Source: Oleispira antarctica RB-8
Lineage (GTDB): Bacteria > Pseudomonadota > Gammaproteobacteria > Pseudomonadales > Oceanobacteraceae
Direction of reading: 5' to 3'
Length of the DNA stretch: 64,000 nt
Assembly: GCA_000967895.1 (NCBI GenBank)
Contig: FO203512.1
Span: 2,069,350 to 2,133,349, forward strand
Shown here: in pieces, positions 44,003 to 53,269 of the stretch
Position numbering within the stretch: the first letter of the stretch is position 1
Layout of the letters: each line of letters begins with the position of its first letter
Made by a program: the position numbers and the translations under genes
The notes under the pieces: generated by a model
Database searches by the model: none
Told to the model about the DNA's origin: nothing
What the model saw: only the letters and a program-made list of their open reading frames with translations

Positions 44003-44710
44003 ATGCGTTTCAGAGTGACATCCAGTACTTTATTAGCTTTTTTACTTTCTGTATCAAGCATTAGCCAAGCGGACATTCAGTTAGATGCTGGCTTTGCTTC
44101 AGAATACGTACGCGATGGTATAAAACAGAGTAAGGCTAAGCCTGTTATACAGCTAGATGGAATATACACCTCACAGCTGGGGTTTTATGGCGGCGCTTGG
44201 TTATCTGGCGTAGAACGTGGATCACCTGATAGCACTCGTTTTGAACTCGATGGTTTTGCTGGTTGGTACATTCCTTTTACTTCTTTTTTAGCCGTTGATT
44301 TAGGCTATACCCGCGCGACATTTCTAGGAGATGCACAAGCTACCAAGCAGGCTTATGGTGAAGGCTTTTTCAACCTACTATTAAATGATGCAACGACTTT
44401 TGGCTACCGCCTAGCGGATGATTATATGGGATCGGGTGAATCATTACAGACACTTGAACTTGCCCATACTGTTAATTCAGGTGAATTTGGCTTTGAGTTT
44501 TCAACACGCCAATACCGTTATTTAAATACCACTGAAGACGTTAACTGGGGCAGCGAAAGCCGTGACAATTATTTTCACTTTCGCATTGGCGTTGCCCGTA
44601 ATTATTTTCAACATAATCTAGGCCTGTCTCTTGAGAAAACAAATCTCTCAAGTGAATTTGATGGCAGCACTCAGATTATTTTCACTTATAGTCGAGCTTT
44701 TTCTTTTTAA
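44003..44710 (+). CDS. TorF/TIGR02001-type outer-membrane protein
   Basis: 235 aa. Signal peptide about 1-23 (ends SISQA). The mature start DIQLDAGFASEYVRDGIKQS matches the TIGR02001 pattern of a first strand followed by RG(I/W)-x-Q. Alternating strand pattern and a C-terminal aromatic Phe (YSRAFSF) support a beta-barrel. Function unknown in the family. Confidence 0.83.
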   Translation: MRFRVTSSTLLAFLLSVSSISQADIQLDAGFASEYVRDGIKQSKAKPVIQLDGIYTSQLGFYGGAWLSGVERGSPDSTRFELDGFAGWYIPFTSFLAVDLGYTRATFLGDAQATKQAYGEGFFNLLLNDATTFGYRLADDYMGSGESLQTLELAHTVNSGEFGFEFSTRQYRYLNTTEDVNWGSESRDNYFHFRIGVARNYFQHNLGLSLEKTNLSSEFDGSTQIIFTYSRAFSF

Positions 44711-44744
44711 CTGTTTTATTTAACATCCCAAAGAAGCACTCGTT

Positions 44745-45539
44745 ATGAATAATAAAGTAATACGTCAGGATTCAGAGTCTCACTATTACTTTTTTATTCG
44801 CGGTTTAATCCGCAGTCAATTTCACTGGCATCAATTCCCCTCCCATTTTGAACGCACTACCCAACAGCATTCTCTTAATAGCACGTCCGTATTTTTAGAC
44901 ATTCCCGGTAATGGGCAGCGCTTTCAACAACGCACACCGTTTTCCATTGCCGAAATGGCAGCGGATATTGAACAGCAAATACAACAGTACTTAAAATCTC
45001 ACACCCTACCTCCAGGCCGTAAATTACATTTAGTCGGAATATCTATGGGTGGAATGATTGCCGCTGAACTGATATCGAAGACCAAGCTTGAATTTTCCAG
45101 TATGCACATCATAAATTCCAGCTTCGCGAATCTTTCGCCTTTCTGGCATCGAATGCGATTGCCTGCGGTTTTAAATTTAGTGAGTAATATTTGGCAAATA
45201 GAAACGCGCGAGAAAACAATTTTAAAATGGACATCTAATAATCCATTATCATTAGCGTTAACCCCTCAATGGGTCGATGAGGCAAAACAGCACCCTCTTT
45301 CTTTACGCAATGCCTTCGCTCAGCTATGGGCCGCTTCGCATTATTTTGTGGGTAAAAAAGGAAAGGTTAATAGCTTTATCTATTGCTGCAAAGCCGATCA
45401 TTTAGTGAACTGGAAGTGTTCAGAGAAATTAGCCGATTATTGGCAGCTTCCGCTAGAGTGCGAATTAGAATCAGGGCATGATTTGCCGCTAGACAACCCT
45501 GACTGGCTGGCTGAGAAGATTATTCAGCGCAGCGTATAA
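44745..45539 (+). CDS. Alpha/beta hydrolase
   Basis: 264 aa. Nucleophile elbow GISMGG (Ser about 103), a C-terminal histidine in SGHDLPLDNP, and a probable acid in CCKADHLV. The N-terminal oxyanion segment FFIRGLIRSQFHW is unusual for the family. No signal peptide. Substrate unknown. The 3' end overlaps the convergent gene by 16 bases. Confidence 0.85.
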   Translation: MNNKVIRQDSESHYYFFIRGLIRSQFHWHQFPSHFERTTQQHSLNSTSVFLDIPGNGQRFQQRTPFSIAEMAADIEQQIQQYLKSHTLPPGRKLHLVGISMGGMIAAELISKTKLEFSSMHIINSSFANLSPFWHRMRLPAVLNLVSNIWQIETREKTILKWTSNNPLSLALTPQWVDEAKQHPLSLRNAFAQLWAASHYFVGKKGKVNSFIYCCKADHLVNWKCSEKLADYWQLPLECELESGHDLPLDNPDWLAEKIIQRSV

Positions 45540-45988
45540 ACCGAAGCTGTTTCTGGGTTCTCATTAAAGATAAGTACAGGGTAAAGTCCGTTCGCTAAAT
45601 CAATAGTCTCATTCACCGATCTATTCGCAGGAAAAAAGACCTGGCCTTGTTTAGAAACACCCGCTGGAAATACCAACAGCTCTTCGTAATAACCCTGCAA
45701 AACTGAGTCTTTGAAAATAAAAAGGGTATGGTGGGGTTCATAATCATCCCCCTTCACTCGCTCCATTCCCATAATCGTAAAGTCTTGGAAGCTACCAAAA
45801 TAATAAAATGCCAAAACGTGATCGGTATAGCTATTTTTTAACAGCTTAGGTGTGTTTTTGAATAAGTAACGCTCAGTCCATTGCGGACTGAGCTCTACTT
45901 CTGCAGCGTTACTCATGCTAACCATTAACATTAACATGAGCGCCAACAAGCTACGACTTTTTAACAAAAAACATGGACTACAAACCAT
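45524..45988 (-). CDS. Hypothetical exported protein
   Basis: 154 aa from ATG 45988 (the frame extends to a GTG at 46003). A signal peptide is clear (LLALMLMLMVSMSNA, cleavage near residue 29). The mature part contains YYFGSFQDFTIMGMERV and a C-terminal LYPVLIFNENPE segment; I do not recognise a family. It lies 37 bases after rhlB in the same direction and could be co-transcribed with it. Confidence 0.65.
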   Translation of the reverse strand: MVCSPCFLLKSRSLLALMLMLMVSMSNAAEVELSPQWTERYLFKNTPKLLKNSYTDHVLAFYYFGSFQDFTIMGMERVKGDDYEPHHTLFIFKDSVLQGYYEELLVFPAGVSKQGQVFFPANRSVNETIDLANGLYPVLIFNENPETASVYTLR

Positions 45989-46025
45989 CTTATGCTCTGC
46001 CACCTAAGATTTAACAGCCGAGTAA

Positions 46026-47447
46026 TTAAGGCTGTTCTAATTTTAGTTTTGTACCCAAGTATTCTTCTAAAGCAGGCAGTTCAAATGCATCATCTTCTGA
46101 AACCAGTGCAATTGAAATCCCTTTCGTACCCGCGCGGCCCGTACGACCAATACGGTGAACGTAATCTTCTGCATCATCAGGCAGGTTGTAGTTAAATACG
46201 TGCGATACACCATCAACGTGAATACCACGACCCGCAACATCGGTTGCCACTAATAAAGGCAATGATCCATCACGGAAACGTTCTAGCGTTTTAATACGTT
46301 TTTGCTGATTCACTTCGCCCGATAATAAACCCGCCACTAATCCGTTCTTGTTCAACTTATCGCATAAGTTCCGCGTAATATCTCGACGGTTAGCAAAGAT
46401 AATGGCGCGTTCGATTTTTTCATCGCGCAAGTATTTGCACAAGATATTAAACTTCTGAGAACCCTCAACCATGAAAAACTTTTGATCGATATTATCAGTC
46501 GCCACACTCTCAGGTTCAATCGTCACTTCAACCGGCTCGTGAGTCCATTGATCGATCAATCGACGAATTTGCTCGGTAAAAGTCGCAGAGAAGAACAAGG
46601 TTTGACGATCGCCTTTTGACGGAGTCGCCCGCTCAATTCGACGCACATCAGGAATAAAGCCCATGTCTAGCATGCGATCCGCTTCATCCAATACCAGAAT
46701 ATCAACTTCATCTAAGTAAACATCTTGGCTGCCCATAAAGTCGATTAATCGACCTGGTGTTGCCACAAGAATATCAACCACGTGATCTCGCAGTGCGCGA
46801 CGCTGTTCTTCGTAATCCATGCCACCAACGATAGTGACAACCTTCAAGCCCGTATGCTCAGCCAGACCACGAGCATCTTTACCAATTTGCATAACCAGCT
46901 CACGGGTCGGTGCAACGATCAATGCGCGAGGCTCACTGGCAAAGCGTTCTTCCAATGGTTCTGTCAGTAGACGATTGATTACCGCGGTTAAAAATGCCGC
47001 CGATTTACCGGTCCCTGTTTGCGCTTGGCCTAAAATATCACGACCTTTTAACGCGGCGGGTAACGACTGCGCTTGAATGGGCGTGCAATATTTAAAACCA
47101 GACGACTGAATACCTTGCATCAGGCTATCGGGCAACTGCATATCATGAAAGCGCGTTTGGCCCTCTACTGCTTCAACAACAAAGTCTTCTAGCTTCCAAG
47201 GTTTTGCAGGTGGTTTATTTTGCGCCTGATGCTTTTGGTTACCTTTAGCAGATGGTTTGAAATCTTCTTTTTGCGCGGCCTTATGAGGTTTATTCTCGTG
47301 CTTGCTGCGCTCATGGGGTTTGCTTTGGCTGACTGGGCTGTTGCTGCTTTGACCCTTACTTGTCTGGTTTTTGCTCGCCTTATTTTTACTACTCTGGCCT
47401 TGCTCTTTCGCGGAGCCAGTGATTGCTGATATTATTTTTTTAAACAA
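46026..47447 (-). CDS. rhlB: DEAD-box ATP-dependent RNA helicase RhlB-like
   Basis: 473 aa. A disordered N-terminal ~90 residues rich in Lys, Ser, Gln and Asn, then a helicase core: Q motif FKYCTPIQAQ, motif I AQTGTGKS (Ser replacing the usual Thr), DEAD box VLDEADRMLDMG, SAT, and HRIGRTGRAGTKG. The FHDMQLPDSLMQGIQSSGFKYCTPIQAQ region resembles Pseudomonas-type RhlB. RhlE is the alternative. Acts in mRNA turnover with RNase E. Confidence 0.9.
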   Translation of the reverse strand: MFKKIISAITGSAKEQGQSSKNKASKNQTSKGQSSNSPVSQSKPHERSKHENKPHKAAQKEDFKPSAKGNQKHQAQNKPPAKPWKLEDFVVEAVEGQTRFHDMQLPDSLMQGIQSSGFKYCTPIQAQSLPAALKGRDILGQAQTGTGKSAAFLTAVINRLLTEPLEERFASEPRALIVAPTRELVMQIGKDARGLAEHTGLKVVTIVGGMDYEEQRRALRDHVVDILVATPGRLIDFMGSQDVYLDEVDILVLDEADRMLDMGFIPDVRRIERATPSKGDRQTLFFSATFTEQIRRLIDQWTHEPVEVTIEPESVATDNIDQKFFMVEGSQKFNILCKYLRDEKIERAIIFANRRDITRNLCDKLNKNGLVAGLLSGEVNQQKRIKTLERFRDGSLPLLVATDVAGRGIHVDGVSHVFNYNLPDDAEDYVHRIGRTGRAGTKGISIALVSEDDAFELPALEEYLGTKLKLEQP

Positions 47448-47525
47448 AGTGTAACCTTCTGATTGTAACGTCTAGCTATAACGTCTCATTCGAACTTCAG
47501 ATTTTAATATCCCGTTCGAACATAA

Positions 47526-48113
47526 TTATTCGGCTGCCGTAGCGGGCAGCTCATTCGCGCCGATCAATTCAGTTAGCTGAAACTGATCGCTATCTAATAA
47601 AGTGTTGGGTTGATAATAATCCAATAGCGCTTGCTTTAATATGGCCGCGCGCTCAGGAAGGCCATTTAGTAAGTAAATTTGCACTTGTTTGACAACATTT
47701 TTAGCAAACTGCTCTCGCCCCGCCGCAATCGCCTGTGCTTCACCGTTCAGATTGTCGGTGCTGATGTTAAAATCACGGCCGCAGGCTTTGGATAAAACCC
47801 ACTCAATTGCCTGCGGTTTGACTTCGACCTGTTCAAATTCACGCTGCTTTTCTGCGCTGCGCCCATCGGGCTCGTACCAATAACCAAAATCAACCAGCAA
47901 TCTGCGCTCTTTACCTGCGATAGTCCAGTGACTAATTTCGTGCAAAGCACTGGCAAAAAAACCATGAGCAAACAGTATTCTATGATGGGGGTTTTGCGCA
48001 TCAGCGGGTAAATAAATGGGTTCGTCGTGGCTATGAGCAAGGCAGGTATTATTGCGCTCGATGAATAAACGATTGAAAATCTGAATTAATTGATCAGGAT
48101 TATGGTCATTCAT
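47526..48113 (-). CDS. epmC: Elongation factor P hydroxylase
   Basis: 195 aa. EpmC (YfcM) hydroxylates the beta-lysylated lysine of EF-P. The metal site HEISHW follows ILFAHGFFASAL, and GYWYEPDGR and EVKPQA match the E. coli protein. ATG 48113 aligns with the E. coli start and is preferred to an earlier start at 48137. Divergent from the MATE gene. Confidence 0.94.
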   Translation of the reverse strand: MNDHNPDQLIQIFNRLFIERNNTCLAHSHDEPIYLPADAQNPHHRILFAHGFFASALHEISHWTIAGKERRLLVDFGYWYEPDGRSAEKQREFEQVEVKPQAIEWVLSKACGRDFNISTDNLNGEAQAIAAGREQFAKNVVKQVQIYLLNGLPERAAILKQALLDYYQPNTLLDSDQFQLTELIGANELPATAAE

Positions 48114-48179
48114 GAAGTCACTTCTATACTCGGGCATCGTTACAGTGCAAAATGCGCAGCTTACTGATAATTGACGACT

Positions 48180-49547
48180 ATGACAAATACCAAATCCGAA
48201 GCAAGTGTTGCTTTATCAAAGCAACACGTTAAGCAGCTCTACGCTCTAACGGCCCCTATTCTGATTACGCAGCTTGCGCAAATCGGCATGGCGACCATTG
48301 ATACCATCATGTCTGGTCACGTAGGCACTGAGGATCTCGCCGCCATCGCAATTGGCTCTAGTTTATGGACGCCGATCTTATTGTTTGTGGCGGGCATTAT
48401 GGTGGCGTTTACGCCGCAAGTCGCCAAGCTGGTGGGCGCTAATCAAACCGATAAAGTAGGTGATATTTTAGGCTCTGCAGTAATGGTCGGGATTGCGTTT
48501 GGCTGCCTTACGGGCTTACTGCTTTATTTCTTTGGTCCAATGCTGAGTTATTTACTGGCCGATCCGCACAGCGCCATGCTGATGCGCGAATACGTAGAAG
48601 CTGTCGCTTGGGGTTTACCCGCAGCAGGTGGATTTTTAGCACTACGATTCCACGCAGAGGCGCTGAATCAGCCCGGTGCTGTCACGCGAATCATGCTCGC
48701 AGGCCTATTACTGAACATCCCCGCCAACGGCCTGTTTGTTTATGGCTGGCTGGGAGTTGAGCCCATGGGCGGTGCCGGCTGTGGTTACGGCACCCTGCTA
48801 GTTTTCCACTTTTTGTTCATTGCCATGTTAATTAATTGCTATAAACATAGATTACCGCCTCATCAGCGTAAACTAGCCACGTTTTTCACCATGAAACGTG
48901 AATCCGTTATTAGCTTGATTGCACTGGGCATTCCTATTGGCAGCGCCATCTTTTTTGAAGTCAGCTTTTTCTCAGTGATCGCACTCTTTTTAACACCGCT
49001 CGGAACCGAGGTGGTTGCTGGGCATCAAGTCGCTATCAACATGTCGTCCCTTACCTTTATGGTGCCATTAAGTGTCGGCATGGCCATAACCGTCATGGTC
49101 AGTCAGCAATTGGGGCGCGAGCAAGCTGATGAAGCGGCCAGTATTTCGTGGTTGGGAATGCGGGTTAATATTTCACTCGCGGTATTAAATGCGAGCTTGA
49201 TTATTTTATTAGCACCGTACATTGCCCAGCTGTACTCATCCGATCCTGAAGTCGTAAAAATTGGCGCCGCGTTATTAGTATTTGCCGCTATTTTTCAAAT
49301 CAGCGACGCCATACAAATCGCCGCCGCTGGGGCATTACGCGGTTATCAAGATACGATTATTGTGATGATAATTACGTTTTTCTCTTATTGGTTATGCGGT
49401 ATAGGCTTAGGATATTATTTGACCTTCGAAACGGCTGAACCACTAGGGGCAAAAGGTTTTTGGATAGGAATAATTGTGGGCTTAACCTTTGCAGCAATCA
49501 TGTTGAGCTATCGTTTACATAAGGTGAGCAAAAAAGCCCTGAAGTAA
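48180..49547 (+). CDS. MATE-family multidrug efflux transporter
   Basis: 455 aa, twelve predicted transmembrane helices in two repeats. Starts with LTAPILITQLAQIGMATIDTIMSG, the NorM-type first helix with the conserved Q-x-x-x-x-x-x-D spacing, and contains GALRGYQDT in the C-terminal lobe. It likely couples drug export to Na+ or H+. A TTG at 48171 is an alternative start. Substrate unknown. Confidence 0.92.
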   Translation: MTNTKSEASVALSKQHVKQLYALTAPILITQLAQIGMATIDTIMSGHVGTEDLAAIAIGSSLWTPILLFVAGIMVAFTPQVAKLVGANQTDKVGDILGSAVMVGIAFGCLTGLLLYFFGPMLSYLLADPHSAMLMREYVEAVAWGLPAAGGFLALRFHAEALNQPGAVTRIMLAGLLLNIPANGLFVYGWLGVEPMGGAGCGYGTLLVFHFLFIAMLINCYKHRLPPHQRKLATFFTMKRESVISLIALGIPIGSAIFFEVSFFSVIALFLTPLGTEVVAGHQVAINMSSLTFMVPLSVGMAITVMVSQQLGREQADEAASISWLGMRVNISLAVLNASLIILLAPYIAQLYSSDPEVVKIGAALLVFAAIFQISDAIQIAAAGALRGYQDTIIVMIITFFSYWLCGIGLGYYLTFETAEPLGAKGFWIGIIVGLTFAAIMLSYRLHKVSKKALK

Positions 49548-49646
49548 AATATACCCTTTTATTTAAATGTTTATGTTTGTTGACGACTATTTAGATATAA
49601 TGGCTTATACGACTCAAACGAAAAATTGCCACAAGGAGGCTTGATA

Positions 49647-50465
49647 TTGTTATTAATTAAGTCATCCAAACCTGGCCAGATACTAATAAAGTTTTTACGG
49701 GTAATGAGTCGTATAGTTTTCTTAAGCGGCCTGCTAGCATGGATCGCTATCTTGGCATTGTCTTTGTACGCGTATCAATTATTTCAGGTTATTCCCGCGA
49801 AAGAAGCCTTAGGCTTTCCGCAAGTTCGTAGCCATGCTCAAACCATCAACATAACGCGATCGATTAATTCTCAACAAAGTAATCAGGGACAATGGACGCA
49901 TCTGAAAGATGTGAATCGAGATCTTTTATACGCCATCGTTTTAAGTGAAGACAGCACATTTTTCAATCACAAAGGCGTCAATTATGATGCCCTAGCGATA
50001 GTGATAACCGACAATATAAAAACCCGAGAGTGGCATTCAGGGGCCAGTACCATTAGCCAGCGAACCGCTAAGAACTTATATTTAAATAACAGCCAATCTT
50101 TCAGCCGAAAACTTCAAGAAATTTTAATTACTTATCGCTTAGAAGACACACTGACGAAAAATGAGATTCTTGAACTGTTTCTCAATGTGGTTGAATTTGG
50201 TCCCGAACTGTATGGCATTGCCAACGCCTGCACGTATTATTTTAATAAATCACCGGCTGATATTAATGCGGCTGAAGGTGCGTACCTCGCCTTACTCATG
50301 CATTCGCCTAGAAAATACCACTACACTCTTTTTCAAAACAATAACGGCTCACCCGCCTTAATGAAAAAACATCAGCGAATATTACGCGAGATGCAATTCA
50401 AAGGGCTTATCAACATCAGCCAATACAATCACTACAAAGAATGGCGCTACGAAAAACCCCAGTAG
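49647..50465 (+). CDS. Monofunctional GT51 peptidoglycan glycosyltransferase (MtgA-like)
   Basis: 272 aa. One N-terminal transmembrane helix (about 22-45), then a GT51 domain: SEDSTFFNHKG (catalytic Glu), GASTISQRTAKNLYL, and NVVEFGPELYGI with the second conserved Glu. The usual GASTI(S/T)QQ has Gln replaced by Arg. Polymerises lipid II at the inner membrane. TTG 49647, seven bases after a strong AAGGAGG (49633-49639), is the chosen start; a TTG at 49626 would include that site. Confidence 0.9.
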   Translation: MLLIKSSKPGQILIKFLRVMSRIVFLSGLLAWIAILALSLYAYQLFQVIPAKEALGFPQVRSHAQTINITRSINSQQSNQGQWTHLKDVNRDLLYAIVLSEDSTFFNHKGVNYDALAIVITDNIKTREWHSGASTISQRTAKNLYLNNSQSFSRKLQEILITYRLEDTLTKNEILELFLNVVEFGPELYGIANACTYYFNKSPADINAAEGAYLALLMHSPRKYHYTLFQNNNGSPALMKKHQRILREMQFKGLINISQYNHYKEWRYEKPQ

Positions 50466-50568
50466 ACAGAACGAATACCGATAGAAAGATCAACATTTAT
50501 GCGTATATTCGTTATCATAGCGCCGATGGTATTTCGTCATACTGATTGACATATTCTGGTTCACTAGC

Positions 50569-51189
50569 ATGCAGAAAAACAACAAAACCCTACCCAATTG
50601 GCTAATCATTGCCCTATTCAGCGTATGGATAGCGGCGACTTTACTTGGTTTGTGGTGGTTTCAACAAGCCAATTTAAAAAGCTTTATTGCAGCCAAAGAC
50701 GATACTCGATTTTATCAACCGCAAGCCGTCGAAACATTACTTGCGCCCTACCTCGATGCATTTCCACCGGCACTTGAAAATCAACAGACTCTGCTGCATT
50801 TTTGGCGCCCAGATTGCTTATGCAACCGAGTAAGTCAGCGTCACTTCAGCCGCTTATTAAGCGACTTTAGCTCGAAAGAATTACGCATTATCATTATTGC
50901 TCACCCTAACAGCCGTGCCGAAGAAATAGACAATCTACAGGCATTAAACGGCGATAGGCTTTCTATCGTACGTGCAAAAGACGATCTATTGGCGTTACCA
51001 TCAAGCCCTTCTTTAGCACTGATGAATGCGGACAATAAACTGGGCTATTTTGGACCTTATGGCTTTGGTGCTTTCTGCACCAGTAACGAAGACGGCTTTT
51101 TAACCAGTGTCGTCAACCAAATGGCCAGCGACAAACCGCTAAACACCTTTACCAATGTTATTGGCAAAGGGTGCTTTTGCAGCTGGTAA
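50569..51189 (+). CDS. DUF6436-type thioredoxin-fold membrane-anchored protein
   Basis: 206 aa. One N-terminal membrane anchor (about 10-30), then a thioredoxin-like domain facing the periplasm. A CxC pair (WRPDCLCN) follows the first strand, and further cysteines occur in FGAFCTSNEDGF and the extreme C-terminal GCFCSW. This cysteine arrangement matches DUF6436. A thiol-disulfide role is plausible but not shown. Confidence 0.75.
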   Translation: MQKNNKTLPNWLIIALFSVWIAATLLGLWWFQQANLKSFIAAKDDTRFYQPQAVETLLAPYLDAFPPALENQQTLLHFWRPDCLCNRVSQRHFSRLLSDFSSKELRIIIIAHPNSRAEEIDNLQALNGDRLSIVRAKDDLLALPSSPSLALMNADNKLGYFGPYGFGAFCTSNEDGFLTSVVNQMASDKPLNTFTNVIGKGCFCSW

Positions 51190-51216
51190 TGCCTTAGCGG
51201 CATTAAGCTGTTTTCT
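51180..51216. terminator. Bidirectional terminator built over both stop codons
   Basis: CAGCT (51180-51184) pairs with AGCTG (51206-51210), and TAATGCC (51187-51193) with GGCATTA (51199-51205), loop TTAGC. The left arm contains the stop of the plus-strand gene and the right arm that of the minus-strand gene. It is followed by TTTTCTT. Confidence 0.8.
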
Positions 51217-53269
51217 TGTGTTTTGCTAACGCCCGTGCCAGCTGAAGCAGGTTTTTAGCCAATAAGCGCTCTCTTTTTTCAAGATCGACGCTAGCCTTTG
51301 CATTAGAAAAATAATGGCTTTGAAGCTGGTCAAACAAACGTCTAATGGACTCACTATGCTGAGGATATTGCTGCTGAAGTCTCTGACTGTAATCCGATAA
51401 ACCCTCACTTTCACGACGCTGCATACCTGTCGCTAAAATTTTCTTATCAAACTGACGCAGGGTTTTCATCAAAACAGATTCCGCGGCATTCGGCTTTCGC
51501 CACAATATGACCAGCGCAACTGTGAAAAATAGTACCGTAAAAATAGCCGCCAATGCATACAGGCTTTTCTTTAAAAACCCATTTCCGAACCATTCTTTTA
51601 ATAAGCTACTTTGCTTATTTTTATTAAAGTTTAAAACGGTTTTATGCCAGTAATAATTTAACTGATCCAACTGAAAACGCAGACTATTTAACCAAGGCAA
51701 GTGCGATAACTTCAATAACGAGAAATTACTCCCCACCAAAGATTCTTCAGATTCACTTAATGCCTGACGCAAACCTTGACTGATTCGATCGGGCGCGACC
51801 TGAGCGGTAGGATCAACAGAAACCCAACCTTGGCCTTCAAGCCATACTTCAACCCAAGCGTGAGCATCGTATTGGCGCACCGTAATATGACCACTATCGG
51901 GATTAAGCTCACCGCCCTGATAACCCGCAACCACTCGGGCTGGAATATCCATGGAACGCATTAAAAATACAAAACTACTGGAAAAATGGGCGCAAAAACC
52001 CGCGCGCTTTTCAAATAAAAATTCATCAATATCATTTTCTAGCATAACGTCAGGTTTCAGCGTATAGCTGAAGTTATTCCGTGAATAATACTGCAGCGCA
52101 TTCTGCATGCGTTTGGCATCAGTATCGTATTGTAAAAATATTTGTTGAGCTAACAATCGCGACTTTGGATTTCCAAGCCCGTCGTTCGATGACGATGGCA
52201 GTTTTACATTTTGCTCACGAACAGGAATGCGCAAGCCTTGTGGTGCAATCTTCAACGCTGGCTGAGAACGCACAGCGTACTCTTTTCGTTGATGCAGCTT
52301 CTTTTTATGAACAATACGATCATCTTTCGTCATGCCAATACCACTTTCCATAGCCGCAACCCCTCGCAAACCAAACAGCCATTTTTTATCACTGGCTTCT
52401 TGAATAATACGATAGTTTACGACGCCGTCGGCATTTTCATCGGGCAACCAGCTTTGCGGATACCAATCAATGTGATCAAGCACGCCACTCATAGACCAGT
52501 GTGCTTTACCGTTCACCTCCTGGTAAGAATCCAATACTAACCCACGCCAGTACCAGGTATCTGGACTAGGCGTTGAGCCTTCAAACTTCACACGAAAAAC
52601 CAGCTCATCTGAATTAGATAAATCGGCAATGTCCCCAGGACTCATCGTATCTGACAACCCTGTTTTTGCTTTACTGGATTGCATATTTAACGACCACAAA
52701 GGCCCTAAGCGAGGAAATAATAAAAACAAAACAAGCATCACCGGCACCGACAATAATAAAATCTGGCCACTTGTTTTTCCTGCTCTGCGCAAATTTTTAC
52801 TTAACTGCTGGTCAGAGTATAAAGTTTGATGCAATCCCACCAACGCCGCTAATAACAACCAGACAGCCAGCAAGCTGTAAAGTGCTGAAAAAATACCTTG
52901 TTCAAAAATAAAATTAACCGCCAATAAAAACATCGAAATAAAAATAACAATATAGCCATCACGCTGATTCTTGATTTCCAGTACTTTTAATAAACTGGCC
53001 ACCAATATAAAACTGGTGGCGCTTTCAAGATGAAAGCGCCCTTTTGCAGACACCAGCACCGCCGTTATTGCGAATACCACCACCACAACCTTCACTATAT
53101 TATTAGGAAAAGGCCAGTGCCCAAGATGCATCATCCAGCGCCAGACAATAACGCTGATAAAGACTAATCCCATCCATAACGGCAAATGCATTTGCAAAGG
53201 TAAATAAACACTACTAATGGCAAGCATCAGCCAAATAAGCGCACTGCGAGGAAAGTTAATTGCACTCAT
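51203..53269 (-). CDS. tgpA: TgpA-type transglutaminase-like membrane protein
   Basis: 688 aa. Five or six N-terminal membrane helices (DUF3488), a periplasmic transglutaminase domain with the triad Cys in GFCAHFSSSF, His in YDAHAWVEVW and Asp in VDPTAQ, one more transmembrane helix (about 570-592), and a C-terminal DUF4129-like segment. TgpA of Pseudomonas is essential there. Its ATG overlaps the upstream DUF58 stop by four bases (ATGA), forming a cassette with DUF58 and MoxR. Confidence 0.94.
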   Translation of the reverse strand: MSAINFPRSALIWLMLAISSVYLPLQMHLPLWMGLVFISVIVWRWMMHLGHWPFPNNIVKVVVVVFAITAVLVSAKGRFHLESATSFILVASLLKVLEIKNQRDGYIVIFISMFLLAVNFIFEQGIFSALYSLLAVWLLLAALVGLHQTLYSDQQLSKNLRRAGKTSGQILLLSVPVMLVLFLLFPRLGPLWSLNMQSSKAKTGLSDTMSPGDIADLSNSDELVFRVKFEGSTPSPDTWYWRGLVLDSYQEVNGKAHWSMSGVLDHIDWYPQSWLPDENADGVVNYRIIQEASDKKWLFGLRGVAAMESGIGMTKDDRIVHKKKLHQRKEYAVRSQPALKIAPQGLRIPVREQNVKLPSSSNDGLGNPKSRLLAQQIFLQYDTDAKRMQNALQYYSRNNFSYTLKPDVMLENDIDEFLFEKRAGFCAHFSSSFVFLMRSMDIPARVVAGYQGGELNPDSGHITVRQYDAHAWVEVWLEGQGWVSVDPTAQVAPDRISQGLRQALSESEESLVGSNFSLLKLSHLPWLNSLRFQLDQLNYYWHKTVLNFNKNKQSSLLKEWFGNGFLKKSLYALAAIFTVLFFTVALVILWRKPNAAESVLMKTLRQFDKKILATGMQRRESEGLSDYSQRLQQQYPQHSESIRRLFDQLQSHYFSNAKASVDLEKRERLLAKNLLQLARALAKHKKTA

